This document shows, one piece after another, positions 35,532 to 50,100 of a stretch of 64,000 nt of DNA; the stretch's first letter is position 1; each line of letters starts with the position of its first letter. The stretch is from assembly GCF_000003815.2 (NCBI RefSeq), contig NC_049990.1, forward strand, positions 794,424-858,423, given 5' to 3'. The notes under the pieces are model-generated. The model did no database searches. It was not told the origin of the DNA and saw nothing but the letters and a program-made list of their open reading frames with translations. This DNA is from Branchiostoma floridae. Taxonomy: Eukaryota > Chordata > Leptocardii > Amphioxiformes > Branchiostomatidae. Made by a program: the position numbers and the translations under genes.

Positions 35532-37910
35532 TTTATACTATTACGATCAACACACCACAGGAACGATCGGAAAGAAATTGTAAAGGAGGAACTAAGCAAA
35601 GCCAAAGGCAATATACCAAAACGCTACGGAGGCTACCGACGGTGCATCTTAGCTAACACGGAGCGTCTTCGTTGCCATGACAATGAAGACAGTGTTAGCA
35701 GAATCACCATGTTGAAGACGACATACATGATTCTCAGAGCACATAATTCGTCTATCATTACTGTAAATCGGCGTAGTGCGAACGAATGTTTAATTCGTGT
35801 TGTAGGTATTCGCTTTCCTTCCCACTCTGCAGACGAGGTTGTTTTTGTCAAATTATGCTTAAAACTTCAGATCCGATAACGCGTGGTTATACTAGTTACC
35901 AAGGCAACCGTTTGTTTTATGTTCACCGTACGTTACGAATTTGTAAGATTGTAAATAGAAGTGTATAAAAGTGTGCATAGTTCGGGTCACAAAGCGAACG
36001 TCCTGTAGAAGTAAAAGTTGTGTATAATAAAAGATATATCTCAAACAAAGCGAGTCTGTGATTCGTGTCTGTAACTCTTACAAGTTCTGAAGTGATTTGA
36101 CATCAGTATCGATCCTGAATTCATGAAGAAGGCGACTTGTAGACAGCGGTCGTTGATTTTGATCCGTGTATAGCTTTGTGTTGGAAGAAAGTTTAGCGTT
36201 GTACTATGATTACTTCCAACACAGATGAGTTTCCATGATAAAGCAAATCTGTGATTGTTTGCTGCGTTTCCATGGTAGTGGCAGAACATGCACGTTCCAG
36301 TAAATTTATATATCACAGTCCGCTCCATGTGATATCTCGACCTACCTACGGCATCATTCGTAGCTTGGGAAAATGACAGCTCAAAGACGACGGTATTCTA
36401 CCGGTTTCGACTTTAATATGTCTTTCTCAAGAATCGACCTACCTACGGCGTAACTTTTATTTGCTTACGAGATTTTTTTACCTCAACATTAGATTTTATT
36501 TTTCAAATTTACCGTACTTTCAAATTTTCAGTTCTCGCCGTTCTCTTTGCTCTCTGGCTACGAGTACGTTTTACAATAAATGGTTTTATTGATGCAAAAT
36601 AACGTCGTTTTAAAAGATTTTTTTGCAGTGGATTATTATTTCCAAAGCTATAGCCTGTCTCAAGGCCAAGTGTTGAATTTTACAACTTCGCCACAGGCAT
36701 TGTTTTATTGGTACCGACCGAAAGCTACTGAAAGGAAATTATTTTCAATCGATAGAGATTTGCAAATTCTCATTGTTGTTTCTTTTACGATAATTTGGCC
36801 AACAGCAGAATTTAACCGGTTTTATTGGAAGCCGTTTTGCGAGCCGACAGCCGCCGATAATGACTGGATTGCCCCGCTTGCAGCCGGCAGGAGTTAGGCC
36901 ATGGTGATGTGATTTTATGGATGACATCAACTGGGAATCTCAAAATTGATGCGAGCGTGCGAATAATAAAAAGGTCGGCAAAGAAAAAAGTTGCCTCATT
37001 ATGAAATCTAAGTGGTCAGGAACGTTCGACAAAAAACAAACACCGAACAACAGATTCTTCATTTTTGTTTCACATTCTTTTTTTTTTGACCTTGCCATTG
37101 ACGTGGACATTATTATTATATGTTTTCCGATATATATTCTTTATCTACGGCATCTAATTGCTCCTTGTACACTGTCCAGGCTTCTAAAATAAGGAGAAAC
37201 CAGACTGATGCGCTTAGCAGAAGAAAAGCGGATCTTGCGAAAAGAGCTTACAGCAGATGTGCCCTATGTGGTAGAAACTGTGGGACTGTTTAGCCACAGT
37301 CGACGCTGTAGGGCTGATGTCAATTAGGATTTTCCCATGGTCAATATTGACCGAAGGTGGCCATATAGTGATTTAAAGCACGGTTGAAAATTTTTATTTT
37401 TTATTTCTGGAAACGGCCGAAAATATGGTTGAAAACCTTTTTTTTTCTATTTCTGGAAACGGCCGAAAATTGATGCGCGCGCGGATGTCATCCATATAAT
37501 CAAATCAACATGGCCTTACATACGTACAGCGGATCGATGCCCGCTCACGCCGCTAAACAAACGAACAATCAAGAACCCGGATTACCTTTTTATGGGACCT
37601 CATCCTGAAATCGTATTTCACTCCTAACCGAAATTAGAAACCTTTATTACTCGGACAATTCTCTTTTTTATTGAAGCCAAAAGTTGTCTCACCCGATATT
37701 TTGTCACAACGAGAATACAACCAGAGAGACGAACTGATGACCATTTGGGGTGAGAATGACCTTTACGGGTGTGCAATGCGCGACGCACAGCTACGTGCGG
37801 CAGACATCGCCTGTCAGCCCCTAAAACGCGCGGAAATGGCACTAAAACGCATCCGCTATACTCTAGTAATGCCATTACCGGCCGAGGCGCCTAAGTTGTG
37901 CAACATCCCA
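35532..37910. other. Intergenic, no gene recognised
   Basis: AT-rich; ATTTCTGGAAACGGCCGAAA is duplicated near 37402 and 37449. Tracts of CGACCTACCTACGGC occur twice near 36336 and 36436. No coding exon seen. Confidence 0.5.
36026..36031 (+). terminator. Possible poly(A) signal downstream of the SAMD11-like gene
   Basis: AATAAA at 1.8 kb after the stop codon is the first I noticed downstream. If it is used, the mariner remnant at 34946-35529 would sit in the 3' UTR. Position is the only support. Confidence 0.2.
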
Positions 37911-37920
37911 TCCATCACTA

Positions 37921-38094
37921 ACTGTAAATGCAGAAATGTTCGCGGTGGATTAATATTCGCGGGTTGCGAAAATTTTTCTATAAAGGTATTAGACTGCAGT
38001 CGATGGTGTTACCGCGAACTTAAATCCACCGCGAAAAGTCATTTTCCCCGGTACCGCGAAATTAAATCCCCGCGAACTTTAATGCATTTACAGT
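37921..38094. mobile_element. MITE of the ACTGTAAATGCA family, copy 1
   Basis: Ends ACTGTAAATGCA and TGCATTTACAGT are inverse; inside, TTCGCGGTGGATTAAT and CCGCGAACTT segments mirror each other. Copies lie at 48037-48234 and 50424-50609. Confidence 0.8.
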
Positions 38095-38555
38095 ACTGTC
38101 CACAAAATTCGATCCACCAAAGAACTGGCATGGCCTGTAGTTTTATTCTTCAAATTAGCAAAAATACATATTTGTTGAATATATTGATCGTTATTGCAAT
38201 ATTCCTAGTAGCCCTACATGTATAATAATTTACTTTTCCCTCTATTTCATTTTTTTTGCTTTCATATTGTTCACTTTAGGACATTACCAATGTTCGTCAT
38301 TATATAAGAGTAGCTGACGAGATACGAGTATTTTCAGACGGTAACCAGCACATCACGTGACTTTCCTTAGGACGTCACATCTCCACAATGAAACAGGTGC
38401 GAGAGAGAAGCAGGTGCGTGAGATGGTTGATGACGTCATTTTCAAACAGTAACCTACACGGCACGTGACTTTCCATAGGACATCACGTCTCCATAATGCA
38501 CTGCGGCAATGAGACCACGGCAGTGACGTCACACGATGACCACCGTCTTGTGTAT

Positions 38556-38988
38556 TAGGGGTGGGTACCGGTACAGAAAATTCAGGTCCAGGTCCGGTTC
38601 AGGTCCGGAGGATCAGATCCAGGTCCGGACCTAAACCTGGACCTGATGCAGTATGACTCATACCAATGGTCCATTTCACTGCAAAGAAATCTGTTTGGTG
38701 GAGTATTAGACTTTCGCTGGCGTTTTAAAATCCTACAACGCTAACTGCACCTGTACGATTTGCTGTAAAACTTGGTAGAAATTACTATAAACTCTACTTT
38801 ACTTCACTCTTGTTATTTTCTTCCACCTACAAGCGCCAAAACGTGTGAATGCCTGATAAAATAATCTGTTAATTTTCTAATCGGTCCAACATTCGGTCCA
38901 CCTAATTTTTTCAGGTCCGGTTTTTCTGGACTGGTCCAATAAGAAAAACCGGTTTTGTACCGGTACGCTGTACCGATACCCAGCCCTA
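38556..38988. mobile_element. hAT-type MITE, 433 bp, copy 2
   Basis: Starts TAGGGGTGGGTACCGGTACA and ends TGTACCGATACCCAGCCCTA. The perfect 8-bp duplication TTGTGTAT lies at 38548-38555 and 38989-38996. Confidence 0.93.
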
Positions 38989-39570
38989 TTGTGTATTATA
39001 CCAATACCATATATAGTCTGATTCCCATGTTGCGTTTTTGATTATAAAAACTCAATCTACACAACAGTTCCTAATATTGGTTTAAACATAACTTGGCGAT
39101 CCGATCTCAGTCAGAATCGGAAAAATTGTGCAAAACCTCATGAAAAAACTACATGTCCGCAGATAAATAAAATTGTCGAACGAAACCCCTCTTACCGACT
39201 TCTGACACTATCCCGTACAACTTTGTGGCTAAACTGGCTAAAAGTGAGATAAATCATGTACACGTATGACTGTGATGCTTATCATGGTTTTCCATTCATA
39301 CAGTAAGGTTTCCATGTGACCTGATCCAAAAAGGCGAAAGTGAGCCACATGTTGTTGTATACTGTTTTACAATATTTGAAGTCCCCGTTCTGTAAGAGAA
39401 ATGTTTGCTCTACTTAGTCCATAAAATCAATCGATTCACAATTAAAAACAAGAAAAACGAACGAACGAACGAACAAATTTGGGAGAAATCTCCCAAAATG
39501 ACTTCCAGCTACAATCACCATGGTAACAGGTGAGCTGGGGATTCTGACCAATCAGGGAGGGGCTATTGCA

Positions 39571-41084
39571 TCATGGGAAGGGCGGGTCGTCGTCAGGGTT
39601 CCACCAGTCGTGTACGCGGTCGGTGACGTGGCGCATCCCGTCCTTCAGAACCGCGCTCATCCGCCCGTCGTACAGCCCGAAGATTCCGCCTGGGGGGGAG
39701 GGACAGAGTTACAACATAAGGCCATGCGTCGATGTAGGACCACTAGACTGCATAACTCCTTCCTTCACCAAACTATCAGACTATATAACAAAACACTTGT
39801 AACAGTGGGGTTCTAGCGCTGCCAAATTGACCACGCCAACAGCTCTTGAGCTTTTGGTGTTGTGGTTAGCACGTTGGATTTGTGATCTGGCTGCCCGGGT
39901 TCGGCGCGGGTTCGAATCCCGGGAGTCGGGGTGTTGTTTCTTTCTGTTCTTACTCGCCCCTCTGAATTTCTACACACTTACTGATACGGAAAGGGACAAA
40001 CAGGGCAGGTGAGCAGGGTAGGTGAAAGATCAGGTAACTATGCCAGGTGAACAGGACAGGTGAGCAGGACAGGTAATGTTTCACCTGTTCTTTCACCTGT
40101 CCTATTCACCTGTCTCCATCTGGGTAGCGAGGGACAGAGTTACAACATAAGGCCATGCATCGATGAAAGTTCAACATCCAGGTAATAAGGTACACCAAAA
40201 CCTGTTACTCAAGCAGCTGGATATGATTTTGGAAACAGGCAGACATCTTACTTTTGTTACCTATTGGAGAATCCAAAGTCTATCTTCACCTCCTTTGAAA
40301 ACCAGTTCATAGTTAGTGTATAAAACCTTTAAATCTTTAATAAAAATCTTCAACAAAATGATAAGACGTAGTGGATGCTATCTGACATGTCTGACCATTT
40401 CCAAAATCATATCCAGTTGCTTTAGTGACTATTTCAATATCACAGAAGGCAAGAAGACAATTTTTTCTGCTATTTACAGTATCACTTATTGCTCGGTGTG
40501 GAGACAGCTTATAGTCACTATAAGCTGTCTCCACACCGAGCGGTCAACTTGGGAAAACACAGACATCGTTGGGTATCAAAATTACTACCTTCACAGGCTG
40601 TAATGCACAATACTGCCACTAGATGGCTCTGTTGCTCAGTGAAACATTTTCTGCATGCATCTGCAGTTTAAACTATAGTCACTAGATGTCTCTGCTGCAC
40701 TGCTGGTTACCTGTATGGAGGAAGAGTATCCGGTTTCCCTGGAACCTGCTCTGATTGGTCTGCAGCTCCTGCAGCAGACCAACGGCGGCCTTCCCAGTGT
40801 ACACTGGGTCCAGGATGATTCCAGAGGTGTGTGCAATGTTGGCAACAAACTCTGCAGAAGAGAGAAGGTGTCAATCAACCGAGTAATTGATCATTTAATT
40901 GATCAATCCATCAATTAAATCTAATGTATACTGAATCAAGTATAATCCAAAAATTCAGTCATCATTCCTGAAAATCTTAGGTAGACAGATTTGTCAATCA
41001 TTCATATCAATCAATCAATCAATGCTGGGTCCAATATGGTTCCAGAGGTCTAGGCAAACTTCTCAACAACTCTGAATGGGTTCC

Positions 41085-41116
<32 letters not shown>

Positions 41117-44100
41117 GTCAATCGATCAACCAATCAATCGATTTATTAACCAACAAAAACTATCAAATCAATCAATCAGTTAATTTGAGTCATGAAAACA
41201 ATTTGCATGGATGCCATGAAGGTGAAAAACATATTTGCTTCACCAAAAATCAGGAAACCTACAGGTTTTCGTTTGCACAGCGGATAAGAAATGTACAAAT
41301 TGTTTCCATTTACACACTGTAACTATTAATGATTGATAATAGATGTGTAGGCAAGAAATCTACCCACCCAGCTCCTTCTTGGTAGACAGGGCATAACCAC
41401 GCCCCTTGTAGCCTTCGATGATGTCCACGATATCTTCTGACCGTACGTCTGTCAGACCGATTTCCTGCAGTGTGTCGTTTATGTGGCGATGGAAGTACGC
41501 TGCGTCGTCACATATCGCCACAGCGTGGATCCTGGGGGATGCAACAGTGTAGCCAATCAGATCACATGACAATGTAGCCAAACAGCTAAATGAATCAAAC
41601 TGCACTTCAATCAGTTTCTATTCATGGTGAACATCATTGATATGACCAAGGAGGTTGAAAAAAGGAAAGGAGTCGGCTCCTTTTTTCAACCTCCTTGATT
41701 TTTCTTAATGTGATCAGAGGAGCAAACACGAGCTAATACTTAAGGATAGATTCCTGTGAGGCTACTCCCTGTGTGAAAAACGAAAAAAAAAAACACAACA
41801 CCGAACCGGGGAACCAAAGTCACAAGAAGGTGCTGAGCTTGCTACCTCAACAACAAACCTACCGAATTTTGGAGCCAGTGAGGTAGTTTGCCACACAGAG
41901 GCCGCACGTCGTGCCTCCACTCCCCACCGTCACGACAAGGTCGTCAAATCTCTCTAGAACTCCCTGCAATTGGATTAAGGCAAATCAGATATTGATGAAA
42001 GGTTGAAGCGTCAAACATCAATATAGCTTATATTCTCATAAAACGTTGGAATTTGAACATTTGGCATTGCTGCGCATCTGCCAAAGGTGACTGGATGAAA
42101 GAAGAGGATGTTTTCACACCCACTTTGTGATTGATGCGGTGATGTACCCAAACAGCCCGGCCAGGTTGGACCCACACACGGAATCAGCTACAACTCACCT
42201 GTCCTAGTTACCTGTTGTTACACCTGTCCTGCTCACCTATCCTAGTTACCTGTTGCTACACCTGTCCTAGTTATCTGTTGTTACACCTGCCCTAGTTACC
42301 AGTTGTTACACCTGTCCTAGTTACCTGTTGTCACACCTGTCCTAGTTACCTGTTGTCACACCTGTCCTGCTCACCTGTTCCATCAGCTCCTGGAATGCGG
42401 TGATGTAGCCGAACAGACCGGCCAGGTTTGACCCTCCCACGGGGATCAGGTATGACTCCTTCCCACTTGTCTCCCTGCGATAATGTAGCAAACATTCAGT
42501 ATTGTAGTAAGTAAACATTCAGTATTGTAGTAAGTAAACATTCAGTATTGTAGTAAACATTTAGTAATGTAGTAAACATTTAGTAATGTAGTAAACATTT
42601 AGTAATGTAGTAAACATTTAGTAATGTAGTAAACATTCAGTATTGTAGTAAACATTCAGAACTTGAACCAGCTTAGCTCACTGAAGAAATAATGTCTCAC
42701 TGGTCGCGACAGAGAGGACAGACACTATGTACAGTATTTACAGGTTCATTGTGCTGGGGAAATTTCCTTAGCTCTTTTCGACAGGCACAATGAACGGTGG
42801 ACCATGGCTTAACGTCCCATTCAAAGGACTGCAACCTTCTTATGTAGTGTTCATGTTGCCATCAAACTCACTGCTTCTAGTTCCAGAGGCAGGGCCGCTG
42901 ACCACTGGACTACGAATGCTACTGGTACTTCATGCCCCAAAGTTGGCTCCATTCCATTCCTGCCATTTTCATTTCTAAAGCTAAGTTTATCTTATAATGG
43001 TACACAAACATTATTCTCCAAGCAGAGGTTTGGCTCCGGCTGTGTTTTAAAGTTCTTTTACTTTCAGGCATTTTTGTCAGGCTTTCTACTTTGCTCCATT
43101 TTTTTAATGCCCCACAGCCAAACATAAAGAAAATGCCTAAAAACACATGAACAGCAGCCGGAGCCAAACCTCTGCTTGGAAAGTACACAAACTAAACATG
43201 ACTAAGAGAAGAGACTAGCATCCATTGCAGACTTCGATCGGGGGGGTGGCTTTTATTTGAGGGGGTGGGGGGCTGGTTCGCAATGTTCAATGTTGGCTAG
43301 GTTCTCTTATGACGGGAACAGGAGTTTGCAGAGAAAAGAGCGTTTCCCATGGAAAGGAGTTTGCCCCATCTCGAAGCCTGCAATATTTCGGCAAGTTGCT
43401 AAGCCCAGTCTTTGAGACAGGGCAAACTCCTTTCCAAAAGAGTTTCGCGACCCAGCGCTCCCCCTGAAATATAAGAGGGTCTGCATGCTCTTTTACGTAA
43501 GGCGTAGGCAGCCTATTTTATTTCCCGTAATTCGTAGGGAAAACCATCTTATCTACGTAATTCGTAGCGAGGTGACCAAATTTAGCGTAATTGCCTTCCT
43601 TGATATAGCGTAATACGTAGGGGGCTCTTCTGAATTTAACGTAAATCGTTGTCGAGACCCCCCATGCAGACCCTCATATAAGCCAGCCCTGTTTGAAGTC
43701 TGCAATGGAGGCTTAAGATGAGACTTACTTTATCCTGTTTGCGAGGCGCTTCATGCGCGGCAGGAGTTTCTCTTCGTACCACTCAGTCCTCTGGACCAGG
43801 TAAACATTCGCGCCCATCAGTCTGTCCTGCAGAAGGTTTCCCTCGCAGCCAACCTCCGACGGCTTCTACACACGGAAACAAACAACCCTGTAAACCATTC
43901 GACCTCCGACGGGTTCTAAACACACAAACAAACAAACAAACACCCTTCTCACTATGGGCAGCACTTTCCTCCCACACTCGATAAATTGTAATATTTTTGA
44001 CTATTTTTTCAATTTTATCAAAATGACTGGAAGATTTACTTAATCTGATTTGATTGGTAATGCCAGCCTTGTATGCGCTCTAGCCCGTTTTTGTTGTTAG

Positions 44101-47100
44101 TATTCTTGTTATTCTTATGTTGCAAAATGACTTAGTTAATGTTCATGTCATCTTGTTATACATTTCGTTATAATCTCAATTTTATTACTTTTGATTGTCA
44201 TTCTATGTAATATACAGAGCAGAAGACCTCTATAAGCTCATTGTGAGCTTCTTGTCCCATGCTCAAAATATGAATGCGAATAAAATAATAAAATAAAATA
44301 AACAAACAAACAACCCTGTAAACAATCTCCGTCCTCTGCACCAGGTACACGTTACCTCCGACGGGTTCTAAACACAAACCAAGCTCTGCAGTCTAGATAC
44401 ACGTACTGTACATCGATGAAGATTAGACCTGGATTCCAGGTAGTAAGACACACCAAACAGAAGTTGCTCATTGACTACTTTCCAATTGAGGTTGAGTCGT
44501 TAATCCGGGGTAGTAAAAGTATTTTGGCTAACGATTATTTTATGCTTCGGGGGGCGGAGTACTAACACAGATTTTGAAAGGATATCCTCGCCCCTATGCG
44601 TTTTGATGCAGAGGTGAGAGGAGCGCCGGTGTAATTTTTCCGACTACTACTATATCTACGTGACTCAAGCTCTGCTTGGAGAGTATTCATTGACAAGCAA
44701 CTGAATATGATTTTGGAAACGGTCAGACGTTTCAGTGATGGAAGGTAGTGGATGGTACCTGAAACATCTGTTTCCAATATCATATCCAGCAGATTTGAAT
44801 AGTTCCTATTTGGTACACGTACTGTAATTCTTCATTTGTTAATGGTAAATGAGTTGATTAGTTAATGTAGTTATTTGGTCACAGTGGAAACGGAAAAAAT
44901 TTGCATCTTGAGACAGCCATTATTTCCTGAAGCAGCTCAAATCAAGTGTGCGGAAACAGGTGCTAACAGCTAATTAAGGAACGTGCAGCCTGAAGAGTAC
45001 TGACGGAGTGGAGCACGGGGCCAGTCCCTGGCCTATTAGCACTTAGGCAGCTCAAGTCGGTTATTAACTCAAGTGCAGAAGATTTTAGCAATGTCATTGT
45101 TACCTGCGGGTGTGTTTTTTGAATGCCTGATTAGTCAACATAAATGGGATTATCAATTCTGATTGGTTGCTGCGGATCATTACAATGTGATTGGTCAACA
45201 GATTTTAGGGTGATGCATTCTGATTGGCTAATTTGATTTTGGCAGCCCAGGTGCAGCCTCACCTTGGCGCTCCAATCAGGCACACCATTGGCTATTGGCA
45301 ACCAATCCTGGAGGAGGACAAAGGTCACGAGAATTCTCAAAAGGAATCACAATACGTGCTATGTTGTAGCAAGGAGGTTAAAATGATTTTAACCCCCTTG
45401 GAATGACTTAAAAAAATTGGTGTGAAACTTAATTAATACAGTTCTATTTTAAGCTACTTTTACGAAAAATAGAGATAAGATAACGAAAGGCAAGAACAAA
45501 AGAATAATATGTTTATTGAAAATTACTGAAAATAGAAATAAAGTTGGTTTGAAGTGGTGCAAACTGAAAGACAAAAGACAAATACAGATGTGGTAGTTAG
45601 AAACCTTCTACTGCTGACCTGCACATCTGACCTCAGCATGAGGTGTATATCCAGCCCCAGCTGCCGGGCGGCAACTGCTGTGGCCCTGCAGTGGTTGGAC
45701 TGGACCCCTCCACACGTGATGACGGCCCCACAGCCGCGGTCAATGGCATCTGCCATCAGGAACTCAAGCTTACGCACCTGGGGATGGACGGAAGGAGGGA
45801 AGAACAAAGGGATAAATCATTACTTTTGCACCTGCATGTAGGGATGGGGAGAAGGAAAGAGGAAATGAAAGAATCGTGCCATCAGGAACTACTCAAGCTT
45901 ATGTACCTGGGGATGGAGAGAAGAATGACTGAATAGATGAATGAATGGACGGATGATGGATGGATGGAGTGAAGGAAGGAAGGAAGGAAGGAAGGAAGGA
46001 AGGAAGGAAGGAAGGAAGGAAGGAAGGAAGGAAGGAAGGAAGGAAGGAAGGAAGGGAGGAAGGAAGAAAGGAAGGGAGGAAGGAAGGAAGGAAGGAAGGA
46101 AAGAAGGGAGGGATGGAGGGATTAAAGGAAGGAAGGAAGGAAGGAAGGAAGGAAGGAAGGAAGGAAGGAAGGAAGGAAGGAAGGAAGGAAGGAAGGAAGG
46201 AAGGAAGGAAGGAAGGAAGGAAGGAAGGAAGGAAGGAAGGAAGGAAGGAAGGAATGATGTCATCGGAAACTCCAGCTTACGCAGGGATGGAGGGAAGGAA
46301 AGAAACATAAATGAATTTGACATCAGTAACTCCAGCTTTCACACCTTATGGGAGATGGAAGGAAGGAGAAAAGAACAAATGAAGAGAGCATCATCAAATT
46401 GAAAAAACAGAAATCCAACCTAGCTAGTTCACTGAAAATGGAAGAGACAGTATTAGAGAGTACAGAATACAATAAATCATTGACAAAAATCTTCTTTTCC
46501 TAACACCCCTCCATAAAGCATCCAGATGGGCTAGTCTTGCCTTCACCCCAATTGAGGTCACACATGCTTCCCCACGTTATCAGAAACGTAACTCGCTCAC
46601 GTGGAACTTAAGCCAAATGACCAATGGGACTTTAACGACCCAACAACCAATCACAGTGAAGTATACAAGACAAGAAGAGCTTACAGTATGACGAGGCAAA
46701 TTTTTCTATGGCAGCAAACATGGCAGCTGAAGAATGCACGTTTCATTGAATAAAAAGAAATGTGACTCAACCCTCTTGTGGAATTTTACCGACCAAGCGA
46801 CCAATCCGAGCGCAGGATCCCAAACGCACCACTTTACGAACCCAGACAACGCCCCTACCTCGGCCGGCATATGGTCGGACTTCGGACCTGCCGAAAACTC
46901 AGCAGACTAAAGAGTGGATTGCTCAATGTTTTATTGCCAAACGAGACGTACAAAGTGCAGAGGTGCAGAGTACAAGGTGGCACTGTTATCATGATTACAA
47001 TGCAGGCTTTTCATTTGACGTCATCTGCGCCCAGTGATCTACACCATGATCGATTTATACAGTGTACACTTTGGACAGGAGGTGCTTTAGGCCTAAGTTT

Positions 47101-50100
47101 CCGACTACAATCCTGATAAAATAGAGTCCGTAGATGGGGATGCAAATATTTTCTTTAGATGCTTTTTTGCGTCCTTTACAAATCTTGATGGTATGTATGG
47201 CAAAAAGGCTAGGTGGGGATCGAGTGCACGTTTCATCGGAAAAAAAAACGACGCTCTTGTGGAATTTTACCGACTAAACGACCAATCAGAGCACAGGATC
47301 CCAGACACACCACTTTATGAACCCACACAACGCCCCTACGCCGGCCGGCACATGATCGGACTTGGGACCTGCCGAAAACTCAGCAGACTAAAGAGTGGAT
47401 TGCTCAATCCGTGTTGTATTATTACCGAACGAGACGTACAAAGTGCAGAGGTGCAGAGTACAAGGTGGCACTGTTATCATGATTACAATACAGGCTTTTC
47501 ATTTGACGTCATCTGCGCCCAGCGATCTACACCATGATGGATTTATACAGTGTACACTTTGGCCAGGAGGTGCTTTAGGCTTAAGTTTCCGACTACAATC
47601 CTGAAATAAATAGAGTCGGTAGATGGGGATGCTCATATTTTCTTTAGATCCTTTTTTGCATCCTTTACAAATGTTGATGGTGTTTATGGCAAAAAGGCTA
47701 GGTGGAGATCGAGTGCACATTCCATCGGAAAAAAAAATGTGACTCGACGCTCTTGTGGAATTTTACCGACCAAACCACCAATCAGAGCACGGGATCCCAG
47801 ACACACCACTTTATGAACCTAGACAACACCCCTACACATGGTCAGACTTTGGACCTGCCGAAAACTGCAGACTAAAGAGTGGATTGCTCAATGTTTTATT
47901 GCCAAACGAGACGTACAAAGTGCAGCGGTACAGAGTACAAGGTGGCACTGTTATCATGATTACAATACAGGCTTTTCATTTGACGTCATCTGTGCCATGA
48001 TCAATTACAGCCTGGCCCATAAAGCACATTTCCAAAACTGTAAATGCAGAAACTTTCGCGGTGGTTTAATGTTTCCAGTTTTCGCGATGGCTGCGAACTT
48101 AAAACCACCGCGAACATTTTTCCATGGCAGTTAGAGACTACAGTGCATCGTGCTACCACGAACTTAAAACCACCGCGAAAAGTCCTTTTTCCTGCTACCG
48201 CAAACTTTAAATCCCCGCGAACTTACATTTACACTATGCCATTGCTCATACCCGCCAACACGGACATGGGGGATGAACATTATGATTACAATGCCGTCAA
48301 TGAAAAGCGTTTCTTTTGTTCAAAGTTAAGAATTGAGTTCTTGATGTGATGTGCATTACTTAATTAGTGTCACTTCTTTGCTCTTTTTTTCCCGATAAAT
48401 TCGAATTTCCTTTGGTTGACATGATATGAATAAAAAATAAGCTAGTTTTTCCACGAAGTATGGCCCACCGTTGCCCTAGAAGATCATCACAATGAACAAT
48501 AATTATTAGAGGGAAAGAACCCTCCTGGTCGACCCCGTAAGAGATCCTGACTGACAACAGAAGGGAAGATTTTCAACTCCTCAACCTTAGGCCACACCAA
48601 TTTAATTTCTTGGTTCACGGATTTTTTCATAAAAAATATGGAGCGAGAGAGCAAAATAAAAATAAATATTGTAAAATGGTTGGGGTAAAGGTAAGGGTTA
48701 ATCCCAAACATAAAGAATAAAACGTTTTCAGCTTGAAAAAGGTACAAAAACACTATTACTGTACAGTAACAGCACCTCTTCGTTGAAAACTAAAAAACTT
48801 TTCCCATTCTTCATGAATAAAAAATATAACTGCAATAATAATACCCACATTTTAAGGAGCTTATAATATAAAGGCCAATTTGCTACACCAGAAAGTTGGT
48901 GAATGGTTTCATTAATGGTGAAAATTTGCTGAGAGGTAATTTTTATTTTTATTTCTTTTTCCAAAAAAATAGGAGTGAGCGAATCCGTGAACCAAGAAAT
49001 TAAATCTGTGTGGCCTAAACAGTGTCAACTAGGGCTGGGTATCGGTACAGCGTACCGGTACAAAACCGGTTTTTCTTATTGGACCGGTCCAGAAAAACCG
49101 GACCTGAAAAAATTAGGTGGACCGGATGTTGGACCGATTAGAAAATTAACAGATTATTTTATCAGGCATTCACACGTTTTGGCGCTTGCAGGTGGACGAA
49201 AATAACAAGAGTGACGTAGAGTAAAGTTTAAAGTAATTTCTACCAAGTTTTACAGCCAATCGTACGGGTGCAGTTAGCGTTGTAGGATTTTAAAACGCCA
49301 GTGTAAGTCTAATACTCCGCCAAACAGATTTCTTTGTAGTGAAATGGACCATTGGTATGAGTCATACTGAATCAGGTCCAGGTTCAGGTCCGGACCTGAA
49401 CCTAATCCTTTGGACCTGAACCGGACCTGGACCTGAATTTTCTGTACCGGTACCCACCCCTAGTGTCAACCCTAAAAAGGGTAAAGACAGAGGCTGGGAA
49501 GCTGCCATCAAGCCTCCACATCTATGTGCGAGCACGTCTAACCCTCACCTGACGGGCAACAACAGACGATAGACTGGATAGTGAGACTGAGAGTGTACAC
49601 CGTAGGGTGAAGGACGCACGTTTCACCGAACGTGACTCGACTCCCCTGACGGAATTTTACAGACTCAACAGCCAATCAGAACGGAGGATCCCAGACACAC
49701 CGGTTTATGGCCCAGACAACGCCCCCCACGTTCCGGCCTCCGACCGGCACATGACCGGACTTTGTACCTTCCCAAACCTGCAAACTAAACAACTCAGATT
49801 TTTCTGTTGCCGTGCAAAGTCCTGAGGCAGAGAGTTCCCTTGTCCTGAACTGACTCCATCTGCGTGCAAGGATTCAGCTCCACCTAGGGTGATACTTTCC
49901 AAGCAGAGGTTTGGCTGCAGCTGGTTTTTGACACTTTTAAAGGCATTTTCATAGGGCTTCCTATTTTGTTAGGTTTTCTTTTTGTCTGCAGGCCAAACAA
50001 GAGGAAAGTCTGACAAAATAGAAAGCTCTATGAAAATGTCAAAAAGACAACCGAAACAAGTGAGAGTCTAACCTCTGCTTGGAGAGTGAGGGATGAAAAT

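Noticed and set aside
39846-39932. Functional tRNA gene
   Set aside because: A and B boxes are visible but no acceptor stem can be formed.
39571-45777. Bacterial contamination as source of the desulfhydrase
   Set aside because: Nine exons with canonical GT-AG introns in phase, embedded between animal transposons.
45889-46402. Open frames of 116-153 codons
   Set aside because: Translation of a GGAA microsatellite.
46734-48003. Repeated protein-coding unit
   Set aside because: Frames differ between copies and give no recognisable domain; the unit is better called a non-coding tandem repeat.
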